Shown: piece after piece, positions 34,204 to 42,606 of the stretch
Numbering within the stretch: the first letter of the stretch is position 1
How the letters are laid out: each line of letters begins with the position of its first letter
Notes under the pieces: generated by a model
What the model was told of the DNA's origin: nothing
The model's input: the letters and a program-made list of their open reading frames with translations, nothing else
Database searches by the model: none
Position numbers and translations under genes: made by a program
Source: SZAS-103 sp964640525
GTDB lineage: Bacteria > Pseudomonadota > Gammaproteobacteria > Xanthomonadales > Xanthomonadaceae
Direction: 5' to 3'
DNA length: 64,000 nucleotides
NCBI GenBank assembly: GCA_964640525.1
Contig: CAZXGS010000008.1
Span: 1 to 64,000 of the forward strand

Positions 34204-36963
34204 ATGGCACGACTCTTTCGTTGGATCCGCCGCGCGTTCTACGCCGGCCTGCTCCTGCTTGCGCTTGGCGTGGCAGCCCTGGGCATCGGCTATTGGCTGG
34301 TGGTGCCGCGCCTGCCGGACGTGGACAGCCTGCGCCACGTCGAGATGCAGTTGCCGCTGAATGTGTATTCGCGCGAAGGCCGACTGATCGCGCAGTTCGG
34401 CGAGACGCGGCGCTACCCGGTGCACATCAAGGACGTGCCGCTGCGGGTGCGCGACGCCTTCCTGGCCACCGAGGACGCGCACTTCTACCAGCACCCCGGC
34501 GTGGACTGGCGCGGCGTGGCGCGTGCGGTGTGGCTGATCGCCACCACCCACGAGCACCGCGTGCCCGGCGGCAGCACGATCACCCAGCAGGTGGCCCGGC
34601 AGTTCTTCCTGAGCAACGAGTACAGCTACACCCGCAAGGCCACGGAAATCCTGCTGGCGTTGAAGATCGAGCGCGAGCTGAGCAAGGACGAGATCTTCGA
34701 GCTCTACCTCAACAAGTGCTTCTTCGGCAACCGCGCCTACGGCGTGGCGGCAGCCGCGGATTTCTACTACGGCAAGACGCTCGACCAGCTCAGCCTGGAC
34801 GAGGCCGCCTCGCTGGCGGCGATCCCCAAGTTCCCCTCCAGCGGCAACCCGCTGTCCAACCCCGAACGCGCGCTGGAACGCCGCAACTGGGTGCTCGACC
34901 GCATGGCCGAGAACAATTTCATCACCCCCGCGCAACGCGATGCCGCCAAGGCGCTGCCGCCGCATGCCGCGCCGCACGAACCGCAGGTGGAGGTCGATGC
35001 GCCGTACGTGGCCGAGATGGTCCGCCAGGCCATGATCGACCGCTACGGCAGCGACGCCCTCAACCGCGGCTACAAGGTCTACACCACCATCGATGGCGTG
35101 AAACAGGCCGCGGCCAACCTGGCGGTGCGCAACGACCTGCTGGTTTACGACCGCCGTCACGGCTACCGCGGCCCCGAGGCCAAACTGGACCTCAACGCCG
35201 AGACCGACCGCGCTGCCCTGCTGGGCAAGCTGCAGGCGCGCGGAACCATCGGCGGCTTGCTGCCGGGGGTGGTGACGCAGGCCGGTCCGCGCGATGCGCA
35301 GGTGCTGCTGGCCGACGGCAACCAGGTCACCCTCGGCATGGACGACGTGCACTGGGCGCTGGCCGGCAAGTCGCGCATCGACCAGTTGCTCGCGCGCGGC
35401 GATGTCATCCGGCTGCTGCCGATCACCCAGGCCGACAAGGACAACCAGGCGCGGGTGGATGCGCTCAACAAGATCCGCGGACAGGTCGATGCCGACAAAC
35501 TGGCGCCGCCGCCGCCCAACCTGGATCCGACCGCGAACCGGGTGGTCAGCTACCAGCTCGACGAAATTCCCAAAGCGCAGTCCGCGCTGGTTTCGCTGAA
35601 CCCGGAAGACGGTGCGCTGCAGGCGCTGGTGGGGGGGTTCTCGTTCGCGCAGACCAAGTTCAACCGCGCCACCCAGTCGCTGCGCCAGCCCGGCTCGAGC
35701 TTCAAGCCATTCATTTACGCCGCGGCGATGGAGCGCGGCTTCTCGCCGGCCTCGATCGTGCTCGACGCGCCGGTGGTGTTCAACGACCACAGCGCGGGCA
35801 AGGTGTGGCGGCCGCAGAACGACGACGGCAAGTTCCTCGGCCCCATGCGCCTGCGCAAGGCGCTGGCGCTCTCGCGCAACCTCGTCTCGGTACGCCTGCT
35901 GGATGCGGTCGGGGTGGATTTCGCGCGCAAGTACATCCAGAACTTCGGTTTCACCGAGCAAAGCTTGCCCAACAACCTGACCATGGCGCTTGGCACCGCC
36001 TCGGTGCCGCCGATGTGGATGGCGCGCGGCTACTCGGTGTTCGCCAATGGCGGCTTCAAGGTCGAGCCCTACTTCATCGACCGGGTGGTGGACCGCAACG
36101 GGGTCACCATCGCCCGCGCGCACCCGGCACGCGCCTGCAAGGGCTGCGTGGAGCGCTCGCAGCAGGACCAGGCGGTTTCGAGCGTGGTGGATGGCTTCGA
36201 TCTGGCCCCGGTCGCCGGTGCCGCGCCGGCCGCATCAGGCACCGACGGGGACGCGTCCAGCGAGGCTGCCGACGGCGGTTTCGATCTCGACGCCCAGGCT
36301 CCGGCGGCCAGCCCCGCAGCCGGCGGCAAGCCGGTCGCGCAAGCCGCGGCGTCGGCTGCCTCGCAAGCCGCCTCGACCGCCACCGATGCGGCATCGGCGC
36401 CGCAGGAAGCGACAGCACCGCCGATCCCGCCGATCGATCCGGATTTCGTCGGTCCGCCGGCGACCTTCCCGGCGCGGCGCGCGATCGACGAGCGCACCGC
36501 GTTCCTGGTCAAGTCGATGATGCAATCGGTGATCCTGCACGGCACCGGCACCGCGGCGCTGGTGCTGCACCGCGCCGACCTCGGCGGCAAGACCGGCACC
36601 ACCAACGACATGCACGACGCATGGTTTTCCGGCTACGGCGGGCACTTGGTGACGACCGTGTGGGTGGGCATGGACGACTACTCCACCCTCGGCCACGGCG
36701 AGTTCGGCGCGCGCGCCGCGCTGCCGATCTGGATCGACTACATGCGCACCGCGCTGGCCTACCAGCCGGAGAACCCGGTCGTGCCGCCACCGGGCATCGT
36801 CACCGTGCAGATCGACGGCGGCGGCCACATCCTCCCGGCCGGCTCCACCGGAGGGATGACCGAATACTTCAAGGCCGAGGAGTTGGCCCGGTTCCAGAAC
36901 GAGCTCCCCGGGCCGGCCGACTCCAGCGGCAGCACCAGCGAGGAAGCTTTTGATATCTTCTGA
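34204..36963 (+). CDS. mrcA: Penicillin-binding protein 1A (bifunctional peptidoglycan synthase)
   Basis: A 919-residue class A PBP: cytoplasmic start, one membrane segment (YAGLLLLALGVAALGIGYWL), a GT51 glycosyltransferase domain with the catalytic Glu in ATEDAHFYQHPGVDWRG (E90) and GGSTITQQVARQFFL, an OB-like domain, then a transpeptidase with SSFK (Ser498-Lys501), SRN in LALSRNLVSV and KTGT at 796-799. It polymerises and cross-links peptidoglycan at the inner membrane. Between SRN and KTGT lies an Ala/Pro/Asp-rich insertion of about 95 residues (~662-756), which explains much of the extra length over ~820-850. GGATGG-like context precedes the ATG. Divergence from pilMNOPQ is the classic gammaproteobacterial arrangement. 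Confidence 0.97.
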   Translation: MARLFRWIRRAFYAGLLLLALGVAALGIGYWLVVPRLPDVDSLRHVEMQLPLNVYSREGRLIAQFGETRRYPVHIKDVPLRVRDAFLATEDAHFYQHPGVDWRGVARAVWLIATTHEHRVPGGSTITQQVARQFFLSNEYSYTRKATEILLALKIERELSKDEIFELYLNKCFFGNRAYGVAAAADFYYGKTLDQLSLDEAASLAAIPKFPSSGNPLSNPERALERRNWVLDRMAENNFITPAQRDAAKALPPHAAPHEPQVEVDAPYVAEMVRQAMIDRYGSDALNRGYKVYTTIDGVKQAAANLAVRNDLLVYDRRHGYRGPEAKLDLNAETDRAALLGKLQARGTIGGLLPGVVTQAGPRDAQVLLADGNQVTLGMDDVHWALAGKSRIDQLLARGDVIRLLPITQADKDNQARVDALNKIRGQVDADKLAPPPPNLDPTANRVVSYQLDEIPKAQSALVSLNPEDGALQALVGGFSFAQTKFNRATQSLRQPGSSFKPFIYAAAMERGFSPASIVLDAPVVFNDHSAGKVWRPQNDDGKFLGPMRLRKALALSRNLVSVRLLDAVGVDFARKYIQNFGFTEQSLPNNLTMALGTASVPPMWMARGYSVFANGGFKVEPYFIDRVVDRNGVTIARAHPARACKGCVERSQQDQAVSSVVDGFDLAPVAGAAPAASGTDGDASSEAADGGFDLDAQAPAASPAAGGKPVAQAAASAASQAASTATDAASAPQEATAPPIPPIDPDFVGPPATFPARRAIDERTAFLVKSMMQSVILHGTGTAALVLHRADLGGKTGTTNDMHDAWFSGYGGHLVTTVWVGMDDYSTLGHGEFGARAALPIWIDYMRTALAYQPENPVVPPPGIVTVQIDGGGHILPAGSTGGMTEYFKAEELARFQNELPGPADSSGSTSEEAFDIF

Positions 36964-37026
36964 GGGTCGGCCTTGGCCGGCCCGGTCCGACGCCGGTCGG
37001 AGCGGCCGCGCATCCGCAGGTCTCCC

Positions 37027-37674
37027 ATGCGCCACGCCCCCGACTCGAGCCGGCACGCCCACGCGATCGCGCACACCCAAGCCCGCACCCGCGAACGGCG
37101 CCAGCGACTGGCCATCGAGGCGGCGCGGCTGATCAGCGAGGGCGGCATCCGCGACTTCCACCTCGCCAAGCGCAAGGCGGCGCAGCGGCTGGGCATCCAC
37201 GACGACGCCAGCCTGCCGCGCAACAGCGAGATCCAGGCCGCCCTGCACGACTACCAGCGGCTGTTCCACGGCGATGCGCATGCCGGACTGCTGCGCGAAC
37301 GACGCCAGGCCGCGGCGCGCGCGCTGGCGTTTTTCGCCGCGTTCGAGCCGCGCCTGGTCGGCGCCGTGCTCGACGGCAGCGCCGACGCCCACTCGGCCGT
37401 TTGCCTGCACCTGCATACCGACGAACCCGACCGGGTCGCGGTGTTCCTTGCCGAGCAGGGCATCCCCGCACAGGACTCACACCGCCGCGTACGGCTGGAT
37501 CGCGAGCGCGCCATCGAGGTTCCGGTGTGGCTGTTCACCGCCGAGGATCTGCCCTTCGACCTCAGCGTGCTGCCGCGCAGCGTGCTGCGCCAGGCGCCAC
37601 TGGACCGATTCGACGACAAGCCGATGCCGCGCGCCTCGCTGGCCGCGCTGGAAGCCCTGCTCGGGGATGGCTGA
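37027..37674 (+). CDS. Uncharacterised conserved-looking protein (215 aa)
   Basis: I do not recognise this protein by name. It has no signal peptide or membrane segment. The N-terminal third is helical and Arg/Ala/His-rich (RTRERRQRLAIEAARLISEG), with IRDFHLAKRKAAQRLGI and LPRNSEIQAALHDYQRLFHG. The second part reads as a compact alpha/beta domain (LVGAVLDGSADAHSAVCLHL; DEPDRVAVFLAEQGIP) ending with DRFDDKPMPRASLAALEALL. LVGAVLDGSA followed by LHLHTD resembles the start of a nucleotidyltransferase-type fold, but the catalytic GS/DxD set is not evident. It begins 63 nt after the PBP1A stop on the same strand, so co-transcription is likely. Codon use matches its neighbours, so it is a real resident gene. 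Confidence 0.8.
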   Translation: MRHAPDSSRHAHAIAHTQARTRERRQRLAIEAARLISEGGIRDFHLAKRKAAQRLGIHDDASLPRNSEIQAALHDYQRLFHGDAHAGLLRERRQAAARALAFFAAFEPRLVGAVLDGSADAHSAVCLHLHTDEPDRVAVFLAEQGIPAQDSHRRVRLDRERAIEVPVWLFTAEDLPFDLSVLPRSVLRQAPLDRFDDKPMPRASLAALEALLGDG

Positions 37675-37727
37675 CGCTGGAAGCGGGCGCCGGCGTTCTG
37701 CGCCCGGCCCGGACGCCTGCGCGCCGT

Positions 37728-39023
37728 TCAGCGCGCCTGGATCGGGGTGAACTCGCGCGCGGTGGCGCCGACATAGACCTGTCGCGGACGCCCGATCCTG
37801 GAATCGGCTTCCGCGCTCTGCTCCAGCCAGTGGGAAACCCATCCGGCGGTACGTGCGATGGCGAACATCACCGTGAACATCTCGGTCGGGATGCCCAGCG
37901 CCTTGTAGATGATGCCCGAATAGAAGTCCACGTTCGGGTACAGCTTGCGGGAGACGAAATACTCGTCCTTCAGCGCCGCCTCCTCCAGCTTCAGCGCGAT
38001 CTCCAGCATGGGGTCGTTGACCCCCAGTTCGGCCAGCACCTTGTGGGTCATCTCGCGGATGATGGTCGCGCGCGGGTCGAAGTTCTTGTACACGCGGTGA
38101 CCAAAGCCCATCAGGCGGAAGCCGGAGTGCTTGTCCTTGGCCCGATCGACCGCCTTGCCGACGTGCTCGGGCTTGCCGATCTCGGCCAGCATGCGCAGCA
38201 CCGCCTCGTTGGCACCACCGTGCGCCGGCCCCCACAGCGCGGCCACGCCGGCCGCCACGCAGGCGTACGGATTGGCGCCGGTGGAACCGACCAGCCGCAC
38301 GGTCGACGTGGAGGCGTTCTGCTCGTGGTCGGCGTGCAGGATGAACAGCAGATCCAGCGCCTTGGCCACCACCGGGTTCAGGCGCAGCGGCTCGCTGGGC
38401 ACCTCGAACATCATGTGCAGGAACCGATCAACGTATTCCAGGTTGTTGCGCGGGTAGCGCAGCGGCCAGCCGATCGAATAGCGATAGCACGCGGCGGCGA
38501 TGGTCGGCACCTTGGCGATCAGGCGGATCGCCGCGAGCCGGCGCATTTCCGGATCGTCCAGGTCCAGGCCGTGGTGGTAGAACGCCGCCAGCGAGCCGAT
38601 CATGCCGGTCAGCATCGCCATCGGGTGGGCGTCGTGGCGGAAACCGAACAGGAAGGTCCGGAACGCCTCGTGCATCATGGTGTGATGCGCCACCTCGTGG
38701 TCGAAGGCGGCGAACTGCTGCGCGTTCGGCAACTCGCCGTGCATCAGCAGGTAGGCCACTTCCAGGAAATTGGAGTGCTTGGCGAGCTGCTCGATCGGGT
38801 AGCCGCGGTACATCAACACCCCGGCATCGCCGTCGATGTAGGTGATCGCCGACTTGCAACTGGCGGTGGCGATGAAGCCCTGGTCGTAGGTGAAATGGCC
38901 GGTGGCGCCGGGGAGCTTGCCGATGTCGATGCAGGACGGGCCGACCGTGCCGTGGATCAGCGGCAATTCGACGGACTTGCCGGAGGTGGCATCGTTCAGG
39001 ACAACGCTCTGGGGCTCGGACAC
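37728..39023 (-). CDS. gltA: Citrate synthase
   Basis: A 431-residue type II (hexameric) citrate synthase. Catalytic residues are visible: His in WGPAHGGANEAV (about 268), His in GFGHRVYKNFDPRA (about 309) and Asp in NVDFYSGIIYKALGIP (about 364). The N-terminal beta domain (PLIHGTVGPSCIDIGKLPG) and the YRGYPIEQLA motif match the Gram-negative enzyme. It condenses oxaloacetate and acetyl-CoA. The methylcitrate synthase PrpC is a smaller relative (about 370-390 residues), so this is GltA rather than PrpC even though other prp genes lie nearby. Convergent with the gene at 37027-37674. Confidence 0.96.
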   Translation of the reverse strand: MSEPQSVVLNDATSGKSVELPLIHGTVGPSCIDIGKLPGATGHFTYDQGFIATASCKSAITYIDGDAGVLMYRGYPIEQLAKHSNFLEVAYLLMHGELPNAQQFAAFDHEVAHHTMMHEAFRTFLFGFRHDAHPMAMLTGMIGSLAAFYHHGLDLDDPEMRRLAAIRLIAKVPTIAAACYRYSIGWPLRYPRNNLEYVDRFLHMMFEVPSEPLRLNPVVAKALDLLFILHADHEQNASTSTVRLVGSTGANPYACVAAGVAALWGPAHGGANEAVLRMLAEIGKPEHVGKAVDRAKDKHSGFRLMGFGHRVYKNFDPRATIIREMTHKVLAELGVNDPMLEIALKLEEAALKDEYFVSRKLYPNVDFYSGIIYKALGIPTEMFTVMFAIARTAGWVSHWLEQSAEADSRIGRPRQVYVGATAREFTPIQAR

Positions 39024-39228
39024 GGGCTGCTCCTTGGCTTGTATTCGGACACGCCGGGGGATCGCCGGAGTCGTCCCGCAAGGTGCAGGGCGCCGGCAGA
39101 CCGGGTGGAAACGAGGATTATCCCACAGCCGTTGCGGATTCTTGCGCGCGCCGGGGAAATCCGCGCACGCCCACGCAACGGTGGCGCACCGTGGCGCGCG
39201 GGCAAGGCCGGCGCCAGGCGATAGCGGC

Positions 39229-39471
39229 TTACTTCTGGTAGCGCTTGCGGAAGCGATCGACGCGACCGCTGGTGTCCATCATCTTCTGCTTGCCGGTGTA
39301 GAACGGGTGCGAATGCGAGGACACGTCGATCTTGATCAACGGATACGCCTGCCCGTCCTCCCACGTGATCGTCTCCTTGCTGGCCAGGGTGGAGCGGGTC
39401 AGGAAGGAGAAATCGGTGGTCACGTCCTGAAACACGACCGGGCGGTAATTCGGATGGATGTCGGCTTTCAT
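39229..39471 (-). CDS. rpmE2: 50S ribosomal protein L31, type B
   Basis: An 80-residue protein, MKADIHPNYRPVVFQD onward, with SHSHPFYTGKQKMMDTSGRV and the basic end DRFRKRYQK. It lacks the CxxC zinc-binding cysteines of type A L31, so it is the zinc-independent paralogue, which in several bacteria is induced when zinc is scarce and replaces the zinc form. Whether a type A copy exists cannot be seen here. A short hairpin (39511-39533) lies 40 nt upstream. Confidence 0.96.
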   Translation of the reverse strand: MKADIHPNYRPVVFQDVTTDFSFLTRSTLASKETITWEDGQAYPLIKIDVSSHSHPFYTGKQKMMDTSGRVDRFRKRYQK

Positions 39472-39793
39472 GGGACGCGCCTTTTGCGGATGGGGTCTTG
39501 CGGGAAAAGACCGCCATTTTAGCCAGATGGCGGCGCGTGCCGCAAGTTGCATCAGCCGCGGAGGCCCGGCGAAGGACCTCCAGCCGGCCCGACGCGTGAC
39601 CCGCAGCCGGCCTCCGCAGGGAGCCCTGTGCCGCGATTGGGCGGCTGGAGTTGGTCTCGCGGCGCCCGGCGCAGCAGGCGCGGGGGCGCCGTTCGCGCCA
39701 TGTGGCAAGGGCAACCTGCCCAACCCCGCGCGTTGCACGAGGGCATGGTTCCGCGCCTGCGGGAGCAGGCAAGGATTCATCTGGAAAGCGTCT
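39472..39793. other. Intergenic stretch between recG and rpmE2, with a small hairpin
   Basis: No gene. Near rpmE2 there is an inverted repeat, ccgccat (39511-39517) and atggcgg (39527-39533), with a 9 nt loop. It is too close to the start to be a terminator for the upstream gene with confidence and has no T run on the minus strand, so it may be a leader structure. The rest is GC-rich with scattered gccggc motifs and no clear promoter. Confidence 0.45.
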
Positions 39794-41959
39794 TCACGCC
39801 CCCGCGTAGCGTTCGGCGGCACCGACCCAGCGCGCGATCAGGCGCTGCGCGCGCTGGGGGTCGGTGGCCAGCAGGCCGGCCGCCATCTTCTGCACGCCGG
39901 GCAACAAGGCGGCGTCGCGCAGCAGGTCCGCGACGCGAAACTGCGCCAGGCCTGCCTGGCGGGTGCCGAGCAGTTCTCCGGGGCCGCGCAGTTCCAGGTC
40001 CTTGTTGGCGATCCTGAAGCCATCGGTGGTGGCGCGCATGACCTCGATCCGCTGCCTGGCCAATGCCGACAACGGGGGCTGGTAGATCAGCACGCAGGTC
40101 GATACCGCGGCGCCGCGCCCGACCCGGCCACGCAACTGGTGCAACTGCGCCAGCCCGAGGCGTTCGGCATTCTCGATCAACATCAGGCTCGCCCGCGGCA
40201 CGTCCACGCCTACCTCGATCACCGTGGTGGCCACCAGCACATCCAGCGCCGCATCCTTGAAGGCGCGCATGGCCGCCTGCTTCTCGGCCGGCTTCATCCG
40301 GCCATGCACGAAGCCCACGCGCAGTTCCGGCAAGGCCTCGACCAGCTTGCGGTAGAGCGCCGTGGCGGCCTGCGCCGGTGGCAGCGGATTGCCCGGCGTT
40401 GCGGCTGGCCCGGCCGCCGCAGGATCACCCCCTTCCTCGTCGATCAGCGTGCACACCCAGTAGGCCTGACGGCCCTCCGCGCAGGCCACGCGCACGCGTT
40501 CGATCAACTCGTCACGACGCTGCGCGCCGGCCGCCACGGTCTGCACCGGGGTACGGCCCGGAGGCAGTTCGTCGAGCACCGAGACATCCAGGTCGGCGTA
40601 CGCCGTCATTGCCAGCGTGCGCGGGATCGGCGTGGCGGTCATCACCAACTGGTGCGGCACCCTCGCGCCGTCCAGGCCCTTGTCGCGCAGCGCAAGACGC
40701 TGGTGGACACCGAAGCGATGCTGCTCATCGATGATCGCCAGGCCAAGGTCGGCGAAGACGACGCCTTCCTGCATCAACGCGTGGGTTCCCACCACGATGC
40801 TGGACCTGCCCGCGGCGATGTTCGCCAGGGCCAGGCGCCGCGCACGCGCGCCGAGCTTTCCGCCCAGCCACGCCAGATCCACCCCCAGCGGCTGAAACCA
40901 TGCGCTGAAGGTCGCAAGATGCTGCTCGGCCAGCAATTCGGTCGGCGCCATCAGTGCAACCTGGCGGCCGGCGGCGACCGCGCGCGCTGCGGCCAGCGCC
41001 GCCACCGCGGTCTTGCCGGCCCCGACATCGCCCTGCAGCAGGCGCAGCATCGGCTCGGCACGCGCCATGTCCGCGCCGATCTCCCCCAGCACCCGCAGCT
41101 GCGCCCCGGTGAGCGCAAAACCCAGCAGTTCGCGCAGGCGGGCGGCGAGCCGGTCATCCGCGGGGATCGGCTGCGCACCGAGCTGGCGGATCGCCATGCG
41201 CTTGCGGCGCAGGCTCAATTGATAAGCCAGCAACTCCTCCAGCGCCAGCCGCTGCTGCGCCGGGTGCAGGCCAGCGGCAAGCTGCGCGGTGTCCACGCCG
41301 CCAGCCGGCTGATGCACGGTCAGCAACGCCTCGCGCAGGCCAGGCAAGCGATGCGCGGACAACAGATCCGGCGACAGCAACTCCATCTCGGCGGCTGCTG
41401 GCAGGCGTTGCAGCGCCAGCCCGACAAGTCGCCGCAAGGTGCCCGGCATGACGCCCGGGACCATCGGATAAACCGGATCGAGCCGTTCGCTGAGCACCGC
41501 CGGTTCGGCATCGGCGAGCCACTGGTAACGAGGATGGGCGATTTCGAGCCCCGCCCGCGCTTCGCGTGGCGTACCGAAGGCGCGGATGCGGCGGCCGACG
41601 GTGAACTGCGCCGCCTGCGAGGCGGTGAAGTGGAAAAACCGCAACACCAGGCTCGCGCCGCTGGCATCGCCAATGGCCACCTGCAACATCGGCCGAAAGC
41701 GGAAACTGCGCTCGACGGCCTCCACCCGCCCCTCGACCTGTGCCGGGATACCGGGCTGCAGCGCGCGGATCGCGCTCAGGCGGGTGCGGTCCTCGTAGCG
41801 CAACGGCAGGTGGAACCAAAGGTCCTGGACGCGCTGCAGGCCCTGCGCGGCGAGCTTGGCAGCCACGCCCGCACCGACCCCGGGCAACGCGGCCAGCAGG
41901 GTCTCCCCGCTGGCCGCCAGCGCCGGCGCGGCGACTTTGGGTCGTGGCGCGCGGCCCAC
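39794..41959 (-). CDS. recG: ATP-dependent DNA helicase RecG
   Basis: A 721-residue helicase with an N-terminal wedge domain (LQRVQDLWFHLPLRYEDRT, OB-fold to ~190), Walker A in RLLQGDVGAGKTAVAALAA, motif II IIDEQHRFGVHQR, motif III VMTATPIPRTLAM, and motifs V-VI in VLVATTVIEVGVDVPRA and LHQLRGRVGRG, followed by the TRG-type C-terminal segment. It reverses stalled replication forks and processes branched DNA. Length is close to the usual ~690-700. It starts 7 nt after the ridA stop, so they share a transcript with spoT. Confidence 0.97.
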   Translation of the reverse strand: MGRAPRPKVAAPALAASGETLLAALPGVGAGVAAKLAAQGLQRVQDLWFHLPLRYEDRTRLSAIRALQPGIPAQVEGRVEAVERSFRFRPMLQVAIGDASGASLVLRFFHFTASQAAQFTVGRRIRAFGTPREARAGLEIAHPRYQWLADAEPAVLSERLDPVYPMVPGVMPGTLRRLVGLALQRLPAAAEMELLSPDLLSAHRLPGLREALLTVHQPAGGVDTAQLAAGLHPAQQRLALEELLAYQLSLRRKRMAIRQLGAQPIPADDRLAARLRELLGFALTGAQLRVLGEIGADMARAEPMLRLLQGDVGAGKTAVAALAAARAVAAGRQVALMAPTELLAEQHLATFSAWFQPLGVDLAWLGGKLGARARRLALANIAAGRSSIVVGTHALMQEGVVFADLGLAIIDEQHRFGVHQRLALRDKGLDGARVPHQLVMTATPIPRTLAMTAYADLDVSVLDELPPGRTPVQTVAAGAQRRDELIERVRVACAEGRQAYWVCTLIDEEGGDPAAAGPAATPGNPLPPAQAATALYRKLVEALPELRVGFVHGRMKPAEKQAAMRAFKDAALDVLVATTVIEVGVDVPRASLMLIENAERLGLAQLHQLRGRVGRGAAVSTCVLIYQPPLSALARQRIEVMRATTDGFRIANKDLELRGPGELLGTRQAGLAQFRVADLLRDAALLPGVQKMAAGLLATDPQRAQRLIARWVGAAERYAGA

Positions 41960-41966
41960 GCGCGGT

Positions 41967-42350
41967 TCAGTCCAGTTGCAATACCAGATCGATCTCGACC
42001 CTGGCCCCCTTCGGAAGCGCGGCCACGCCGATGGTCGAGCGGGCCGGGAACGGGGCGCTGAAGTTCTGCGCCATCACCGCGTTGACCGCGGCGAAGTCCT
42101 TCAGGTCGACGAGGTAGATGCCGACCCGGACGACGTGCAGGAAATTGGTGCCCGCGGCATCACAGACTGCGCGCAGGTTCTTGAACACCTGCCGCGCCTG
42201 CGCGGTGATGTCGCCATCGATCAACTCGCCGGTGGCCGGGTTCAGCGGAATCTGGCCGGAGGTGTAGATCGTCTTGCCGGACACCACGGCCTGGCTGTAC
42301 GGGCCGATCGCGGCGGGGGCGGCATCGCTGGTGATGGGGTGACGGGGCAT
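41967..42350 (-). CDS. ridA: RidA family reactive-intermediate deaminase
   Basis: A 127-residue protein, MPRHPITSDAAPAAIGPYSQ onward, with YTSGQIPLNPATGEL, QVFKNLRAVCDAAG and the C-terminal FPARSTIGVAALPKGARVEID carrying the conserved Arg that binds the substrate carboxylate. It hydrolyses reactive enamine/imine intermediates from PLP enzymes such as threonine dehydratase. It lies between spoT and recG. The spoT-ridA gap of 256 bp contains a palindromic half-repeat (ctggatcccggcttccgccg, near 42508). Confidence 0.95.
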   Translation of the reverse strand: MPRHPITSDAAPAAIGPYSQAVVSGKTIYTSGQIPLNPATGELIDGDITAQARQVFKNLRAVCDAAGTNFLHVVRVGIYLVDLKDFAAVNAVMAQNFSAPFPARSTIGVAALPKGARVEIDLVLQLD

Positions 42351-42606
42351 GGCGTTCTCGTGTTCACGGTCGAGGCATGAGTTTATCCCGGCTTGCCGGA
42401 TCACCGCCGCTCCCGGCGCGCCATCACCGCGCGAGCCAGGTGCGCCCTTGCATGACGAACGCCGCGCATCCCGTCTCGACTGCCATTTCACAGGGCGCCA
42501 GCACTGCTGGATCCCGGCTTCCGCCGGGATGACGGATGGGACGTTCGGCGCCATTCGGGGTTGGCCGCGGGGCCACACGCATGGGCCGCAGCGCGGCGCG
42601 AATCGA

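Noticed and set aside
33604..36123. An 839-codon minus-strand open frame opposite the PBP1A gene
   Set aside because: Antisense to intact PBP1A motifs. Only its last part overlaps pilM on the same strand, in a different frame.
37728..39023. Citrate synthase considered as methylcitrate synthase PrpC
   Set aside because: Length (431) and the N-terminal domain match GltA; PrpC is shorter, and this gene is about 7.6 kb away from the prp group.
42500..42540. Palindromic ctggatcccggcttccgccg segment as a terminator of spoT
   Set aside because: It lacks a T run on the minus strand and matches a common dispersed repeat half, so I do not call it a terminator.
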